DNA of 64,000 bases from Burkholderiales bacterium. Lineage in GTDB: Bacteria > Pseudomonadota > Gammaproteobacteria > Burkholderiales > UBA6910. The notes under the pieces are model-generated. The model was not told the origin of the DNA, searched no databases, and saw nothing but the letters and a program-made list of their open reading frames with translations. Position numbers and translations under genes: made by a program. How positions within the stretch are numbered: the stretch's first letter is position 1; every line of letters begins with the position of its first letter. This document shows, piece by piece, positions 56,557 through 64,000 of the stretch. The stretch is taken from NCBI GenBank assembly GCA_026005015.1, contig BPKG01000001.1, positions 248,001 to 312,000 of the forward strand, read 5' to 3'.

Positions 56557-57852
56557 TCAGAATGCCCGCGAAACCCCCACCGCCACGAAGTTGCGCCGGT
56601 ATTCGTGGATCGGGATGGTGGAATCGTTACGCTCGAAGCTCACCGCCACGTAAGGGGCAAAGCCCGCCACCGCCCAGTCCCGGATCAGGAACTCGAAGTC
56701 GAGCCGCCACAGCCGGTCTTTGCGCAGGATCCCGAACAAAGGCTGCTCGCCGAGATAGCGAAAGCGATTGGCGGTGAGCCGCGCCTCGAAATTGAGCCGG
56801 GCGGGAAGCTCCTTGCTGTAGCGCAACACCCCTTCCATCGCCTTGTAGCTGAACGCCTCTTCCCGGGCGTAATGGCGCCCGACCTGGACGCTTGCGCCGA
56901 GGGCGGAGGTGCCGTCCAGGGCGTAACGCAGGTGCAGGCCGGCCCAGGGCTGGTGGCCGGAGAGGTCATCGAAGCGGTCGTAGTCGAGCAGGCGCCAGGT
57001 CAAGCTCTCCTGGGCCAGCACCCGCCTGCCGAGGGGATGGCTGTGGCTCGCCTGGGCGATGCCGCCAGCATAGAGCCCGCGACCCTGATACCGGGCGTAG
57101 ACGGGACCCGCCTCGGCGCTAACGACGGAGTCGCCGAGAAAGGCGTTGCGGCCGAGAGTTGCCTGGGCGTAGTAGAAGTCGGCGAAGCGCCCGGGGTATT
57201 CCCGGGCGGCCACCGCGCCCCGGACGAAACTGCGGTTCTCCGAGCCGAAGGCGTAGCGGGCGTCGGCGTTGAACCCCACGCCCAGGGAATCCCGGGGGCG
57301 GGACTGCGGATCGACGACGAATTCCAGGCCGAACAGGGTGATTCTCTCCGCCCGGGTGGCGTTGGCGGGGTTGGTGTCCCGGATCAGGGTGGCGGTGAAG
57401 CGGATCCAGGTGGTCTGGGCTTCGATCGCCCGCAGGAAGCGAAGCACGTTCTCCCGCGCCGCGGGCGGCAGGTCTTCCCCCAGCGCCGCTTCGAAGTGGT
57501 AGCGGGCCGCTTCGAAATCCCCGGCGAAGTACAGGGCCCGGGCGAGCTCCAGGCGGACGCGGATTAGGCGGGGGTCCCGGGTGAGGAGGGAACGAAAGCG
57601 CTCCACCGCCTGCCGGTATCGGCCGGTCTGGAGGGCGTGGAGCCCCTGGAGGAAAACGATCTGGGGATCGCCGGGAAGGGTTGCCGCCAGGCGCTCGATC
57701 AGCCGCCCCGCGTCCTCGGTGCGGCCTTCCGCGAGCCACTGGGCCGCCAGCGCGCTCGCCTCTTCATGGGAGAGTTCTAGCGTGATGTTCGCGGCCCAGC
57801 TCCCCGTCGCGGCCCACAGCCAGGCGATCAAGAGCCAGCGGGGCCAGGGCAT
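56557..57852 (-). CDS. Slam-type surface lipoprotein assembly modifier (TPR plus beta-barrel)
   Basis: This is an outer-membrane protein of 431 aa. A signal peptide (MPWPRWLLIAWLWAATGSWA) is followed by TPR-like repeats (about residues 30-140, with GRYRQAVERFRSLLTRDPRL and GDFEAARYHFEAALGED). A DUF560 beta-barrel of alternating aromatic strands ends in VGVSRAF, with the C-terminal Phe typical of outer-membrane barrels. Slam proteins move lipoproteins across the outer membrane to the cell surface. Its likely client, a TbpB-like lipoprotein, is 68 bp upstream in the same operon. Confidence 0.88.
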   Translation of the reverse strand: MPWPRWLLIAWLWAATGSWAANITLELSHEEASALAAQWLAEGRTEDAGRLIERLAATLPGDPQIVFLQGLHALQTGRYRQAVERFRSLLTRDPRLIRVRLELARALYFAGDFEAARYHFEAALGEDLPPAARENVLRFLRAIEAQTTWIRFTATLIRDTNPANATRAERITLFGLEFVVDPQSRPRDSLGVGFNADARYAFGSENRSFVRGAVAAREYPGRFADFYYAQATLGRNAFLGDSVVSAEAGPVYARYQGRGLYAGGIAQASHSHPLGRRVLAQESLTWRLLDYDRFDDLSGHQPWAGLHLRYALDGTSALGASVQVGRHYAREEAFSYKAMEGVLRYSKELPARLNFEARLTANRFRYLGEQPLFGILRKDRLWRLDFEFLIRDWAVAGFAPYVAVSFERNDSTIPIHEYRRNFVAVGVSRAF

Positions 57853-57920
57853 GGAGGGGACAACCGGGGGTTCGGCGGGCAGGGACGAAGAGAGAAGAAA
57901 TGGCTGCGGGGCAGCGGCTT

Positions 57921-58880
57921 TCAGGGCTGTTTCTTCAAGGCGAAGCCGCCGACCATTTGCTCTGTATCGCTGGCGTTCTTTACGAAGAACGTGCCGCCCA
58001 GCTCGGCGGCCTGGGGACCATAGAAGCGGGCCGAGGCGGGGCCGGTCAGATTGTTAGATGCTCTAGCGGTTGTTAGCGAACCTGTGAGGTTGTTCGTGCC
58101 GCCTGGATAGGTTAATGTCCCGGAGAGATTCAATTCATTGGCGGGAATTTGAACGGTCGTTCCTTCTTTAACGATTACAGTATTGGTCGTATTTAGGGAA
58201 ACGCTCGGCGAGGTGAAGGTGAAGTCGGCTGTCGCGCTGGCATTCGCACCCACTGCGTACACCGCGGTGCCGTCGGCGTAAGTCCCGATAAGCTTGCCGT
58301 TGTACGTAGCGCTGCCCGAGATCGGAATATCACTCCCGCGGGTGATGGCACCCATAGAGAAGTACCCCCCCTGGGACGGATTCGCGCCGGGGGAGGTTTC
58401 ATATTCCCAAATACCAAGCGCGGAATACCTCAAGCCAAGGGCTTGAGGCTCGAAGAAGGTCATTCTACGAACACCGCCAGCTCCTCTGTCGATACTTTGA
58501 AACTTGTAGGCGACCCCGAATTCACTATCTGTCTCGGCCGTTGTGGTGAAGTTATCGAAAGTCTCGGTGAACAGTTGGCTTCCTTCGAACGTTACCGTGA
58601 TGTCGATCGAGGTGAGGGTACCGCTACTACCCCTTACCGTGCCTTCGATCTTGTTGTCGTTGCCAGATCCGCTCGCGGGCGTGATGGCGCTGCTGTTCAG
58701 ACGGTAGTTCTGCAGTGTCCCGTCGATGGTGGCGGGAGAGCTGAGCAGGATCTCGTTATACGTGGGAGGGTTCGGGGCAAGCCCCGAAGAACTTCCGCCG
58801 CCCCCGCCGCAGGCCGCCAACACCATGGGAAGCAAAAGCGCGATGGGTAAGAGGACGGGGCGAAGCGGCGGGATGATCAT
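57921..58880 (-). CDS. TbpB-like surface lipoprotein, probable Slam substrate
   Basis: This is a 319-aa lipoprotein. The lipobox is MVLAACGGGGG (Cys at about residue 23), so it is processed by Lsp. A Gly/Ser linker follows. The rest is beta-rich with many Thr/Ser/Asn (NLSGTLTYPGGTNNLTGSL). The C-terminal segment ASARFYGPQAAELGGTFFVKN matches the TbpB beta-barrel family seen in transferrin, haemoglobin and complement-binding lipoproteins. The start at 58880 is chosen since GGGAGG lies upstream. Host binding cannot be inferred for an environmental organism; a metal or heme ligand is possible. Confidence 0.85.
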   Translation of the reverse strand: MIIPPLRPVLLPIALLLPMVLAACGGGGGSSSGLAPNPPTYNEILLSSPATIDGTLQNYRLNSSAITPASGSGNDNKIEGTVRGSSGTLTSIDITVTFEGSQLFTETFDNFTTTAETDSEFGVAYKFQSIDRGAGGVRRMTFFEPQALGLRYSALGIWEYETSPGANPSQGGYFSMGAITRGSDIPISGSATYNGKLIGTYADGTAVYAVGANASATADFTFTSPSVSLNTTNTVIVKEGTTVQIPANELNLSGTLTYPGGTNNLTGSLTTARASNNLTGPASARFYGPQAAELGGTFFVKNASDTEQMVGGFALKKQP

Positions 58881-58998
58881 GGAGCGGCCTCCCTGGAACT
58901 TTGACGTTCCGATGGCAAGAAAATTGTATCGCGGGCGTGACAATCACCCGCGGGACGAATGTAAAAGCTTGTGAAGCCTTGGTAAAGGGGGATGGCGC

Positions 58999-59448
58999 CT
59001 AAAACCGCTCGCGCACCGCGTCCGCCCAGCAGTTGGGCGTCTCATAAAGGCGCACCCGCTCCAGCCGCAGGTGGTTGCCGTAGGTGTCCCGGTAGGCGGC
59101 GTCCAGGATGCGAAAGGCTTCCAGCGCCAGGTTCTCCGCCGTGGGCGGGGCGCTGAGGACCACGGTCTTGTGACCGGGCAGGGAATTGAGGAACTTCACC
59201 ACCGCCGCGTCCTTTTCGTAGACGAGAAAGGCGTGGTCCCAGGCTTGCACCAGGTGGCGCCAGGCGATCGCCCGCACTTCGGCGAAGTCCATCACCATCC
59301 CCTGTTCCGGGGCCCCCTCCCTGGTGATAATGTCTCCGGAGAGGGTCACTTCCAAGGCGTAGCGATGCCCGTGCAGGTGGCGGCATTGGCTGCCATGGCT
59401 GGGGATGCGGTGACCGGCGTCGAATTCCAGGCGGCGAGTGATCAGCAT
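58999..59448 (-). CDS. queD: 6-carboxy-5,6,7,8-tetrahydropterin synthase
   Basis: QueD converts dihydroneopterin triphosphate to 6-carboxytetrahydropterin in queuosine and 7-deazapurine synthesis. This 149-aa protein has the zinc histidines in FDAGHRIPSHG and CRHLHGHRYAL, the catalytic Cys in SQCRHLHGH, and the terminal VRLYETPNCWADA with Glu. Its start codon shares CATG (59446-59449) with the divergent radical SAM gene. QueE is normally a radical SAM protein, but the neighbour does not look like QueE. Confidence 0.93.
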   Translation of the reverse strand: MLITRRLEFDAGHRIPSHGSQCRHLHGHRYALEVTLSGDIITREGAPEQGMVMDFAEVRAIAWRHLVQAWDHAFLVYEKDAAVVKFLNSLPGHKTVVLSAPPTAENLALEAFRILDAAYRDTYGNHLRLERVRLYETPNCWADAVRERF

Positions 59449-60388
59449 GGGGCAAAGAGACGAGAAAAATCAAAATTATAGCATCGAAGCGCGCAGCGAT
59501 CCGGGCGCAGGCACGGCGTTTTTGACCCTAGAGCGCGGCGGCAAGCGGCTATCCACCACCGATCACGATCGGGACGCGGCGGGGCTGTGCTACGTGTACC
59601 CGGTGTTGTCCCGGCGCGCCCGGGGGCTTTCGGTGGGGGTGAACCTCAATACCAACAACGCCTGCAACTGGCGCTGCATCTATTGCCAGGTGCCCGGGTT
59701 GATCCGCGGAAGCGCCCCCCCGGTGGACCTGGAGCGGCTGGAGCGGGAGCTGCGGGCGTTCCTTAGCCAGGTGATTCACGGCAATTACCTGGAACAGGCT
59801 GCTCCTCCGGAGATGCGCCGACTCAACGACGTGGCCCTTTCGGGCAACGGGGAGCCCACCAGCGCCCGGGGGTTCGACCGGGTGGTGGAGCGGATAGGGC
59901 GGGTCATGCAAGAAATCCCGGTGCCGCCGCAAACCAAGCTCATCCTGATCACCAACGGGAGTCTCATGCACCGCGCCGCGGTCCAGCGGGGCCTCGCCCG
60001 GATGGGGGAGCTGAACGGGGAGGTGTGGTTCAAGCTGGATCGGGCGACGCGGGAAGGACTGGCTAGGGTGAACCACGCGGGCTTGGGGCCCGAGCGAGTG
60101 CGGGCGAATCTGGAGATCGCCGCGGGGCTATGCCCCACTTGGATTCAGACCTGCGTGTTCCTGGAGGACGGGATGCCCCCTAGCGATGGGGAACGGGCGG
60201 CGTACCTGGCGTTCCTGGCGGACGCCTTGCGGGACGGTGTGCCACTCAAGGGGGTGCTGCTCTACAGCCTGGCCCGGCCGTCCATGCAGCCCGAGGCGCC
60301 CCGGCTTGCCCCGGTGGACGACGCCTGGGGAAGGGCCCTGGCGGACGACATCCGGCGCCTGGGGTTGCCGGTGGAGTGGACTCCCTGA
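59447..60388 (+). CDS. Radical SAM protein of unknown substrate
   Basis: This is a 313-aa radical SAM enzyme. The cluster motif is NACNWRCIYCQVPG (CxxxCxxC), followed by the glycine-rich SAM segment DVALSGNGEPTSARGF and KLILITNGSLM. WFKLDRATREGLARVNH is typical of the family with short C terminus related to activase-type members. A GTG at 59438 is an alternative start. QueE has a shorter, different motif (CxxxCxxC with 14-residue insertion), so I do not call it QueE despite the queD neighbour. Confidence 0.82.
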   Translation: MGQRDEKNQNYSIEARSDPGAGTAFLTLERGGKRLSTTDHDRDAAGLCYVYPVLSRRARGLSVGVNLNTNNACNWRCIYCQVPGLIRGSAPPVDLERLERELRAFLSQVIHGNYLEQAAPPEMRRLNDVALSGNGEPTSARGFDRVVERIGRVMQEIPVPPQTKLILITNGSLMHRAAVQRGLARMGELNGEVWFKLDRATREGLARVNHAGLGPERVRANLEIAAGLCPTWIQTCVFLEDGMPPSDGERAAYLAFLADALRDGVPLKGVLLYSLARPSMQPEAPRLAPVDDAWGRALADDIRRLGLPVEWTP

Positions 60389-60442
60389 AACGGCTCTCGA
60401 GCCTTGGAGCCCTTGGAAAAAGTCCGACTGCGCCCCGAGGGC

Positions 60443-60736
60443 TCAGCGGCGGGGCCGTTCCCGGGCCGCCTTCAGCAGCGAGCGGTAGAGCGCCGGACGG
60501 GCGTTTTTCAGGTAGTGGATGATCTCCATGTCGCGGCGGTTCACCGAGGCCAGATCGAGGCCCTCGACGTGCACGAGCCGCAACAGCTCCCGCACGGGCC
60601 GGGGCATGGGCCGCCCGCTTTCGTAGCGGGATCCGCCGCTCTGGGTGACGCCGATCTTGCCCCAGAACTCCGTCTGGCTCATCCCGAGGCGCTGGCGGAT
60701 GAGGCGTGGATTGTCGAGCCGGGTTGTCGCTGGCAT
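60443..60736 (-). CDS. XRE-type helix-turn-helix regulator
   Basis: This is a 97-aa DNA-binding protein. The HTH lies at about residues 10-50: RLIRQRLGMSQTEFWGKIGVTQSGGSRYESGR. The C-terminal half (RRDMEIIHYLKNARPALYRSL) is helical and may mediate dimer formation. The ATG at 60736 follows AGGAT. There is no obvious toxin partner on either side. Its targets are unknown. Confidence 0.8.
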   Translation of the reverse strand: MPATTRLDNPRLIRQRLGMSQTEFWGKIGVTQSGGSRYESGRPMPRPVRELLRLVHVEGLDLASVNRRDMEIIHYLKNARPALYRSLLKAARERPRR

Positions 60737-61052
60737 ATGCAAATCCTGTGTGCGAGTGGAAGGGCTATCGCATTCGCATAGTGTAACCGGTTACGCGGCC
60801 CATTGCACTAGGAAAGAAAGGATGGGAGCGCTTTTTGTTCCCTATGCCATTGGTTTCGACTTTGTGCGCCGCCTTGGTTTTACATAATCCTAAGCTTGTT
60901 TCCGATTAGTTCTCGGTTTTTGAGGAATGTTTCCGGACGACACATCAAGGTGCCTGGCGGCACAGGCGCGGAGGTCTTCGATCGGATTACGCTGATCCTC
61001 CTCAGCGGCGACAAAAGCCATTAAAATTTCATCTTTTTCATCTATAGCAGCC
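60737..61052. other. Intergenic region upstream of lysC
   Basis: This region of about 316 bp is AT-richer than its surroundings and has a TACATAAT near 60880 and TAAAAT at 61022, candidates for lysC promoters. A minus-strand frame starting [19 protein letters not shown] (61023 to 60890) could encode 43 residues but has no clear ribosome site. I do not see a lysine riboswitch fold by eye. Confidence 0.35.
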
Positions 61053-62282
61053 GTGGCTCTGATCGTGCAGAAATACGGTGGGACCTCCGTCGGGACCACC
61101 GAACGCATCAAAAACGTGGCCCGCCGGGTTGCCAGGTACCACGCCCAGGGGCATCAGCTCGTGGTGGTGGTGTCCGCCATGGCGGGGGAGACCAACCGCC
61201 TCATCGCCCTGGCGCGGGAGGTCCAGGCCCATCCCGATCCCCGGGAGCTGGACGTCATGGTGTCCACCGGCGAGCAGGTGACCATCGCGCTACTTTCCAT
61301 GGCGCTCATGGACCTGGGGCTCAAAGCCCGCAGTTACACGGGCGCCCAGGTGCGCATCCTCACCGACAGCGCCTTCACCAAGGCGCGCATCGTGAAAATC
61401 GACGAGGACAAGATCCGCCGCGATTTGGCCTCGGGTGCGATCGTCGTGGTGGCCGGCTTCCAAGGGGTGGACGAAGAGGGAAACATCACCACCCTGGGCC
61501 GCGGCGGCTCGGACACTACCGCCGTCGCCCTGGCGGCGGCGCTGAAGGCGGAAGAGTGCCAGATCTACACCGACGTGGACGGGGTCTACACCACCGATCC
61601 GCGCATCGTGCCGGAGGCCCGGCGCTTGAAATGCATCACGTTCGAAGAAATGCTGGAGATGGCGAGCCTCGGATCGAAGGTGCTCCAGATCCGCTCGGTC
61701 GAATTCGCCGGCAAGTACAAAGTGCGGCTGCGCGTGCTGTCCAGCTTCGAAGAGGACGGGGAAGGCACGCTGATCACGTTCGAGGAAGACGAGAAAATGG
61801 AACAGGCAATCATTTCCGGCATCGCGTTCAACCGCGACGAGGCCAAAATCACCGTGCTCAACGTTCCCGACCGGCCGGGCATCGCCTACCAGATCCTAGG
61901 GCCCATCGCCGACGCCAACATCGACGTGGACATGATCGTCCAGAACGTGGGGCACGACGGCATGACGGACCTTTCCTTCACCGTCCATCGCAACGAATAC
62001 CAGAAGGCGCTGAAGATCCTGCGAGATCAAGTGGCTCCCCACATCGGCGCGGCCGGCGTGACCGGCGACGACAAGATCGCCAAGGTCTCTGTGGTGGGGG
62101 TCGGGATGCGTTCCCACGTGGGCATCGCCAGCAAGATGTTCCGCACCCTGGCCGAGGAAGGAATCAACATCCAGATGATTTCCACCTCGGAGATCAAGAT
62201 TTCGGTGGTGGTGGAAGACAAATACATGGAGCTGGCGGTGCGCGCGCTGCACAAGGCGTTCGATCTGGACCAGCCCCAGTAA
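61053..62282 (+). CDS. lysC: Aspartate kinase
   Basis: This enzyme phosphorylates aspartate, the first step toward lysine, threonine, methionine and diaminopimelate. The 409-aa protein starts with a GTG and [11 protein letters not shown], has the catalytic segment [16 protein letters not shown], and ends in two ACT domains (about residues 265-405) with [22 protein letters not shown] and [29 protein letters not shown]. The latter are the feedback sites for lysine and/or threonine. The length suits the single-function class of proteobacteria. Confidence 0.95.
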   Translation: MALIVQKYGGTSVGTTERIKNVARRVARYHAQGHQLVVVVSAMAGETNRLIALAREVQAHPDPRELDVMVSTGEQVTIALLSMALMDLGLKARSYTGAQVRILTDSAFTKARIVKIDEDKIRRDLASGAIVVVAGFQGVDEEGNITTLGRGGSDTTAVALAAALKAEECQIYTDVDGVYTTDPRIVPEARRLKCITFEEMLEMASLGSKVLQIRSVEFAGKYKVRLRVLSSFEEDGEGTLITFEEDEKMEQAIISGIAFNRDEAKITVLNVPDRPGIAYQILGPIADANIDVDMIVQNVGHDGMTDLSFTVHRNEYQKALKILRDQVAPHIGAAGVTGDDKIAKVSVVGVGMRSHVGIASKMFRTLAEEGINIQMISTSEIKISVVVEDKYMELAVRALHKAFDLDQPQ

Positions 62283-62288
62283 CACGGT

Positions 62289-62318
62289 TTGACCGGCAAG
62301 GCGCGGGACCGCTATGCT
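62289..62318 (+). promoter_or_regulatory. Probable original promoter of tRNA-Ser(GCT)
   Basis: TTGACC and TATGCT are separated by 18 bp. They end 15-20 bp before a degenerate copy of the tRNA 5' end, not before the intact tRNA, which is 360 bp downstream. Confidence 0.5.
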
Positions 62319-62350
62319 ACGCATGCCGGTTCGCGGAGATGTCCGAGAGA

Positions 62351-62695
62351 GGCCAACGCCGCAAGGCGTTCGTGGATGGCGGGGCGCCAAGGCGCCCCCG
62401 AGGCCGCGAGGGCATCGGGCAGGCAGACCAGCCGAGTTTTGGATTGCACGGAGAGATGCCCGAGAGGCCAACGCCGCAAGGCGTTCGTGGATGGCGGGGC
62501 GCCAAGGCGCCCCCGAGGCCGCGAGGGCATCGGGCAGGCAGACCAGCCGAGTTTTGGATTGCACGGAGAGATGCCCGAGAGGCCAACGCCGCAAGGCGTT
62601 CGTGGATGGCGGGGCGCCAAGGCGCCCCCGAGGCCGCGAGGGCATCGGGCAGGCAGACCAGCCGAGTTTTGGATTGCACGGAGAGATGCCCGAGA
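62351..62695 (+). repeat. Three identical 115-bp tandem repeats containing the tRNA-Ser 5' end
   Basis: Units start at 62351, 62466 and 62581 and are identical by eye. Each has a hairpin AACGCC-GCAA-GGCGTT, a second perfect stem GGGGCGCC-AA-GGCGCCCC, a spacer of about 60 bp, and ends with GGAGAGATGCCCGAGA, the first bases of tRNA-Ser(GCT). A degenerate tRNA-like start (62334-62354) precedes the first unit and the intact tRNA follows the last. No spacers vary, so it is not a CRISPR. Confidence 0.9.
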
Positions 62696-62773
62696 GGCCG
62701 AAGGGGGCGCCCTGCTAAGGCGTTATACGGGCTTAAACCCGTATCGAGGGTTCGAATCCCTCTCTCTCCGCCA
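62680..62773 (+). tRNA. tRNA-Ser(GCT)
   Basis: The acceptor GGAGAGA pairs with TCTCTCC. The loop CTGCTAA gives anticodon GCT. A long variable arm TACGGGCTTAAACCCGTA and CCA at 62771-62773 are present. Its first 16 bases are also the end of the last 115-bp repeat. Confidence 0.95.
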
Positions 62774-62899
62774 GATTGGCAAATCGAAAAACTCCTGCGC
62801 GAGGCGTTTTCCTTGGCATGGCGTAGCACTGGCGGGAGAGTTCGGGGAGCCTGCCGCTCTGGCGGGCGTGGATGGATGCGTCGGCCGAGCACCCTTTGC

Positions 62900-62910
62900 T
62901 ATAATATAAT
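62900..62910 (+). promoter_or_regulatory. Overlapping TATAAT boxes before tRNA-Arg
   Basis: Two perfect TATAAT sequences overlap at 62900-62905 and 62905-62910. No good -35 is seen, but the distance to the tRNA fits. Confidence 0.5.
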
Positions 62911-62915
62911 GCTTC

Positions 62916-62992
62916 GCGCCCGTAGCTCAGTTGGATAGAGTACCTGGCTACGAACCAGGGGGTCGTGGGTTCAAATCCTGCCGGGCGCGCCA
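62916..62992 (+). tRNA. tRNA-Arg(ACG)
   Basis: The acceptor GCGCCCG pairs with CGGGCGC. The anticodon loop CTACGAA gives ACG. CCA is encoded. Confidence 0.95.
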
Positions 62993-63008
62993 AAGAATCA
63001 AGCACTTG

Positions 63009-63037
63009 GGGGCCGCTGTGCGCGGCCTCTTGTTTTT
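63009..63037 (+). terminator. Rho-independent terminator after tRNA-Arg
   Basis: GGCCGC (63011-63016) pairs with GCGGCC (63022-63027), followed by TCTTGTTTTT. Confidence 0.8.
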
Positions 63038-63214
63038 GGCTCGGAGCTTTCGCGCAAAAGAAAGTCCGGAAATCTCGAATCTTCGCGGGAGAACGTCCGC
63101 CTGACGCTTGTCTAAAATGGAAGCGTGAGCCGTCTGGCTCGGCGAGGACGGTGGATATCGTTTTTATCCAGCGGTATCTGCCGTGTTTCTTTTCCCCGCG
63201 TCCGCTTTCGTTCG

Positions 63215-63661
63215 ATGCGCGAATTGATCCTGACGTTGATGGCGTGGATTGCGGCGTACACCGGTTTGCCCGTACCTGATCGTCTTCCTGAGGTGGCGTT
63301 CGCCACCCACTGCGAGATTCAGAGGCTCGCGTTCGCGGGAAAAAGGCAGTGCAGCGAGACGGAGGGCGCCGTTGCGGCTTACGACCACAGAAGCCGCACC
63401 ATTTACCTGCCGCGCAACTGGTCTCAGGACAACGTCTACCACGTGAGCATGCTGCTGCACGAGCTGGTCCACCATATGCAGGCCGAGGACGGGTTGCATA
63501 TGGGCGTGCCGGGCGTCTGCCCCGGGCGCGATCTCGAGCAGCCGGCCTATTCCGCCCAGATTGCCTGGTTGAAGGAAGCGGGCGTCGAGGATCCGCTGGC
63601 GATGATGGGCATGAATGCGCTGTATCTCGTCATGGTGACCTCTTGTCGGCACGGGAATTGA
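63215..63661 (+). CDS. Small HELVHH-motif protein, putative zinc protease-like
   Basis: This is a 148-aa protein with an N-terminal hydrophobic segment (RELILTLMAWIAAYTGL), probably a signal or anchor. A zinc-binding motif HELVHHMQ (about residues 86-93) follows, with VPGVCPGRDLEQPAYSAQ downstream giving a possible third ligand Glu. The fold may be a minimal metallopeptidase. No substrate is evident. The start at 63215 places the hydrophobic segment at the N terminus; a longer frame starts at 63125. The glutathione peroxidase gene starts 20 bp later. Confidence 0.7.
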   Translation: MRELILTLMAWIAAYTGLPVPDRLPEVAFATHCEIQRLAFAGKRQCSETEGAVAAYDHRSRTIYLPRNWSQDNVYHVSMLLHELVHHMQAEDGLHMGVPGVCPGRDLEQPAYSAQIAWLKEAGVEDPLAMMGMNALYLVMVTSCRHGN

Positions 63662-63681
63662 ACGGAAAAGGGAGGGGACCG

Positions 63682-64000
63682 GTGCGTTCCGCTTGTCTGG
63701 TTGCGGCGTTTGCCTTGATGTTGTCAGCGGTGGGGCCTGCGGCGGCAGAGCCCGTGGACTGGGACGCCTTGGGGCTTGTGGCCATCGACGGAAAACCTTT
63801 CCCGAAGGGGACCTTCACCGACAAAGTGGTGCTGCTGGTCAACACCGCCTCTTTCTGCGGCTACACCCCGCAATACAAGGGGTTGCAGGCGCTCTGGGAG
63901 CGCTATCGCAGCCGCGGCCTGGTGGTGCTGGGCGTGCCCTCCAACGATTTTGGCAACCAGGAGCCGGGCAGCGAGGCTAAGATCAAGGAATTCTGCGAGG
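63682..64000 (+). CDS. Glutathione peroxidase-family protein, periplasmic, cut by window end
   Basis: This is the 5' part of a thiol peroxidase (106 codons visible). A signal peptide (RSACLVAAFALMLSAVGPAAA) follows the GTG start, which has GGAGGGG upstream. The peroxidatic Cys is in VNTASFCGYTPQYKGLQ, and GVPSNDFGNQEPGS contains the conserved Asn/Gln region. It is a Cys-type enzyme and reduces peroxides with thioredoxin-like or glutathione donors. The C-terminal part with the resolving Cys and Trp/Asn lies beyond 64000. Confidence 0.9.
   Translation, partial: MRSACLVAAFALMLSAVGPAAAEPVDWDALGLVAIDGKPFPKGTFTDKVVLLVNTASFCGYTPQYKGLQALWERYRSRGLVVLGVPSNDFGNQEPGSEAKIKEFCE

Noticed and set aside
59447-60388. 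QueE
   Set aside because: It is longer than QueE and has a regular CxxxCxxC motif without the QueE insertion, so proximity to queD is not enough.
62351-62695. Possible CRISPR array
   Set aside because: Units are contiguous and identical with no variable spacers, and no cas genes are nearby.
62289-62909. Long open frames on both strands through the 115-bp repeats
   Set aside because: The unit length is not a multiple of three, so all frames cycle. They stay open only because the DNA is GC-rich, and they run into tRNA genes.

Overview
The window is about 64 kb of high-GC DNA. Its gene content resembles a betaproteobacterial chromosome: gltX next to tRNA-Ala and tRNA-Glu, a Pil-Chp type IV pilus chemotaxis operon, a double-length UvrA, a tesA/ybbA/ybbP-type cluster, mnmC, lysC, and Slam with a TbpB-like lipoprotein. 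The taxonomic placement is inferred from gene content and was not tested. Many reading frames are broken by single-base slips. Where I could resolve the slip, it usually lies in a G or C run (for example 19903-19907, 33368-33372, 38461-38464, 52176-52180). Sequencing error is therefore a live explanation for most of them.

Layout. 174-1986: a heavily frame-broken NarL-type two-component pair, minus strand. 2182-4000: tRNA-Val, gltX, tRNA-Ala, tRNA-Glu. 4066-10075: metabolic genes, namely a ThDP enzyme, an ArsM-like methyltransferase, an FAD-linked hydroxyacid dehydrogenase, a TauE/SafE transporter and an FAH-family hydrolase. 10315-17132: a signalling block with a PhnD-like binding protein directly coupled to a GGDEF-EAL protein, an unrecognised 50-aa acidic peptide, and a second GGDEF protein. 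17856-28247: a four-ATPase UvrA, MnmC, an EF-P paralogue lacking the usual lysine, and an EF-G paralogue. 28254-29561: an amidase. 29629-38557: pilG-pilH-pilI-pilJ-chpA, minus strand. 39084-43610: a Ser/Thr kinase with a cyclic-nucleotide domain, the radical SAM protein ArsS, and a TVP38-flavoprotein fusion. 43701-47536: TesA divergent from an ABC ATPase/permease pair.

47610-54918: tRNA-Ser(TGA) followed by a 7.2-kb integrative element bounded by 14-bp direct repeats. It carries an integrase at its right end, AlpA, a Toprim/DUF3987-type primase, a TubC-docking-like protein, a RuvC-like resolvase, small unknowns and a KPGQSGNPAGRP protein. I see no capsid or tail genes, so it looks like a satellite or minimal island. 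At the end of its primase gene is a striking array of 13 TGCGAA/TTCGCA hexamers phased at 9-10 bp.

54919-56283: accessory remnants and a toxin-antitoxin pair. 56557-58880: Slam and its probable lipoprotein client. 58999-60736: QueD, a radical SAM protein and an HTH regulator. 61053-62282: lysC. 62289-62773: a tRNA-Ser(GCT) gene separated from its probable promoter by three identical 115-bp tandem repeats, each ending in the 5' end of the tRNA. 62916 onward: tRNA-Arg, a small HELVHH protein and the start of a periplasmic glutathione peroxidase cut by the window end.

The observations I consider most worth following up are the phased hexamer array in the tRNA-Ser island, the tRNA-derived 115-bp tandem repeats, the PhnD-like/GGDEF-EAL pair, the 50-aa acidic peptide with its own terminator, and the EF-P/EF-G paralogue pair.
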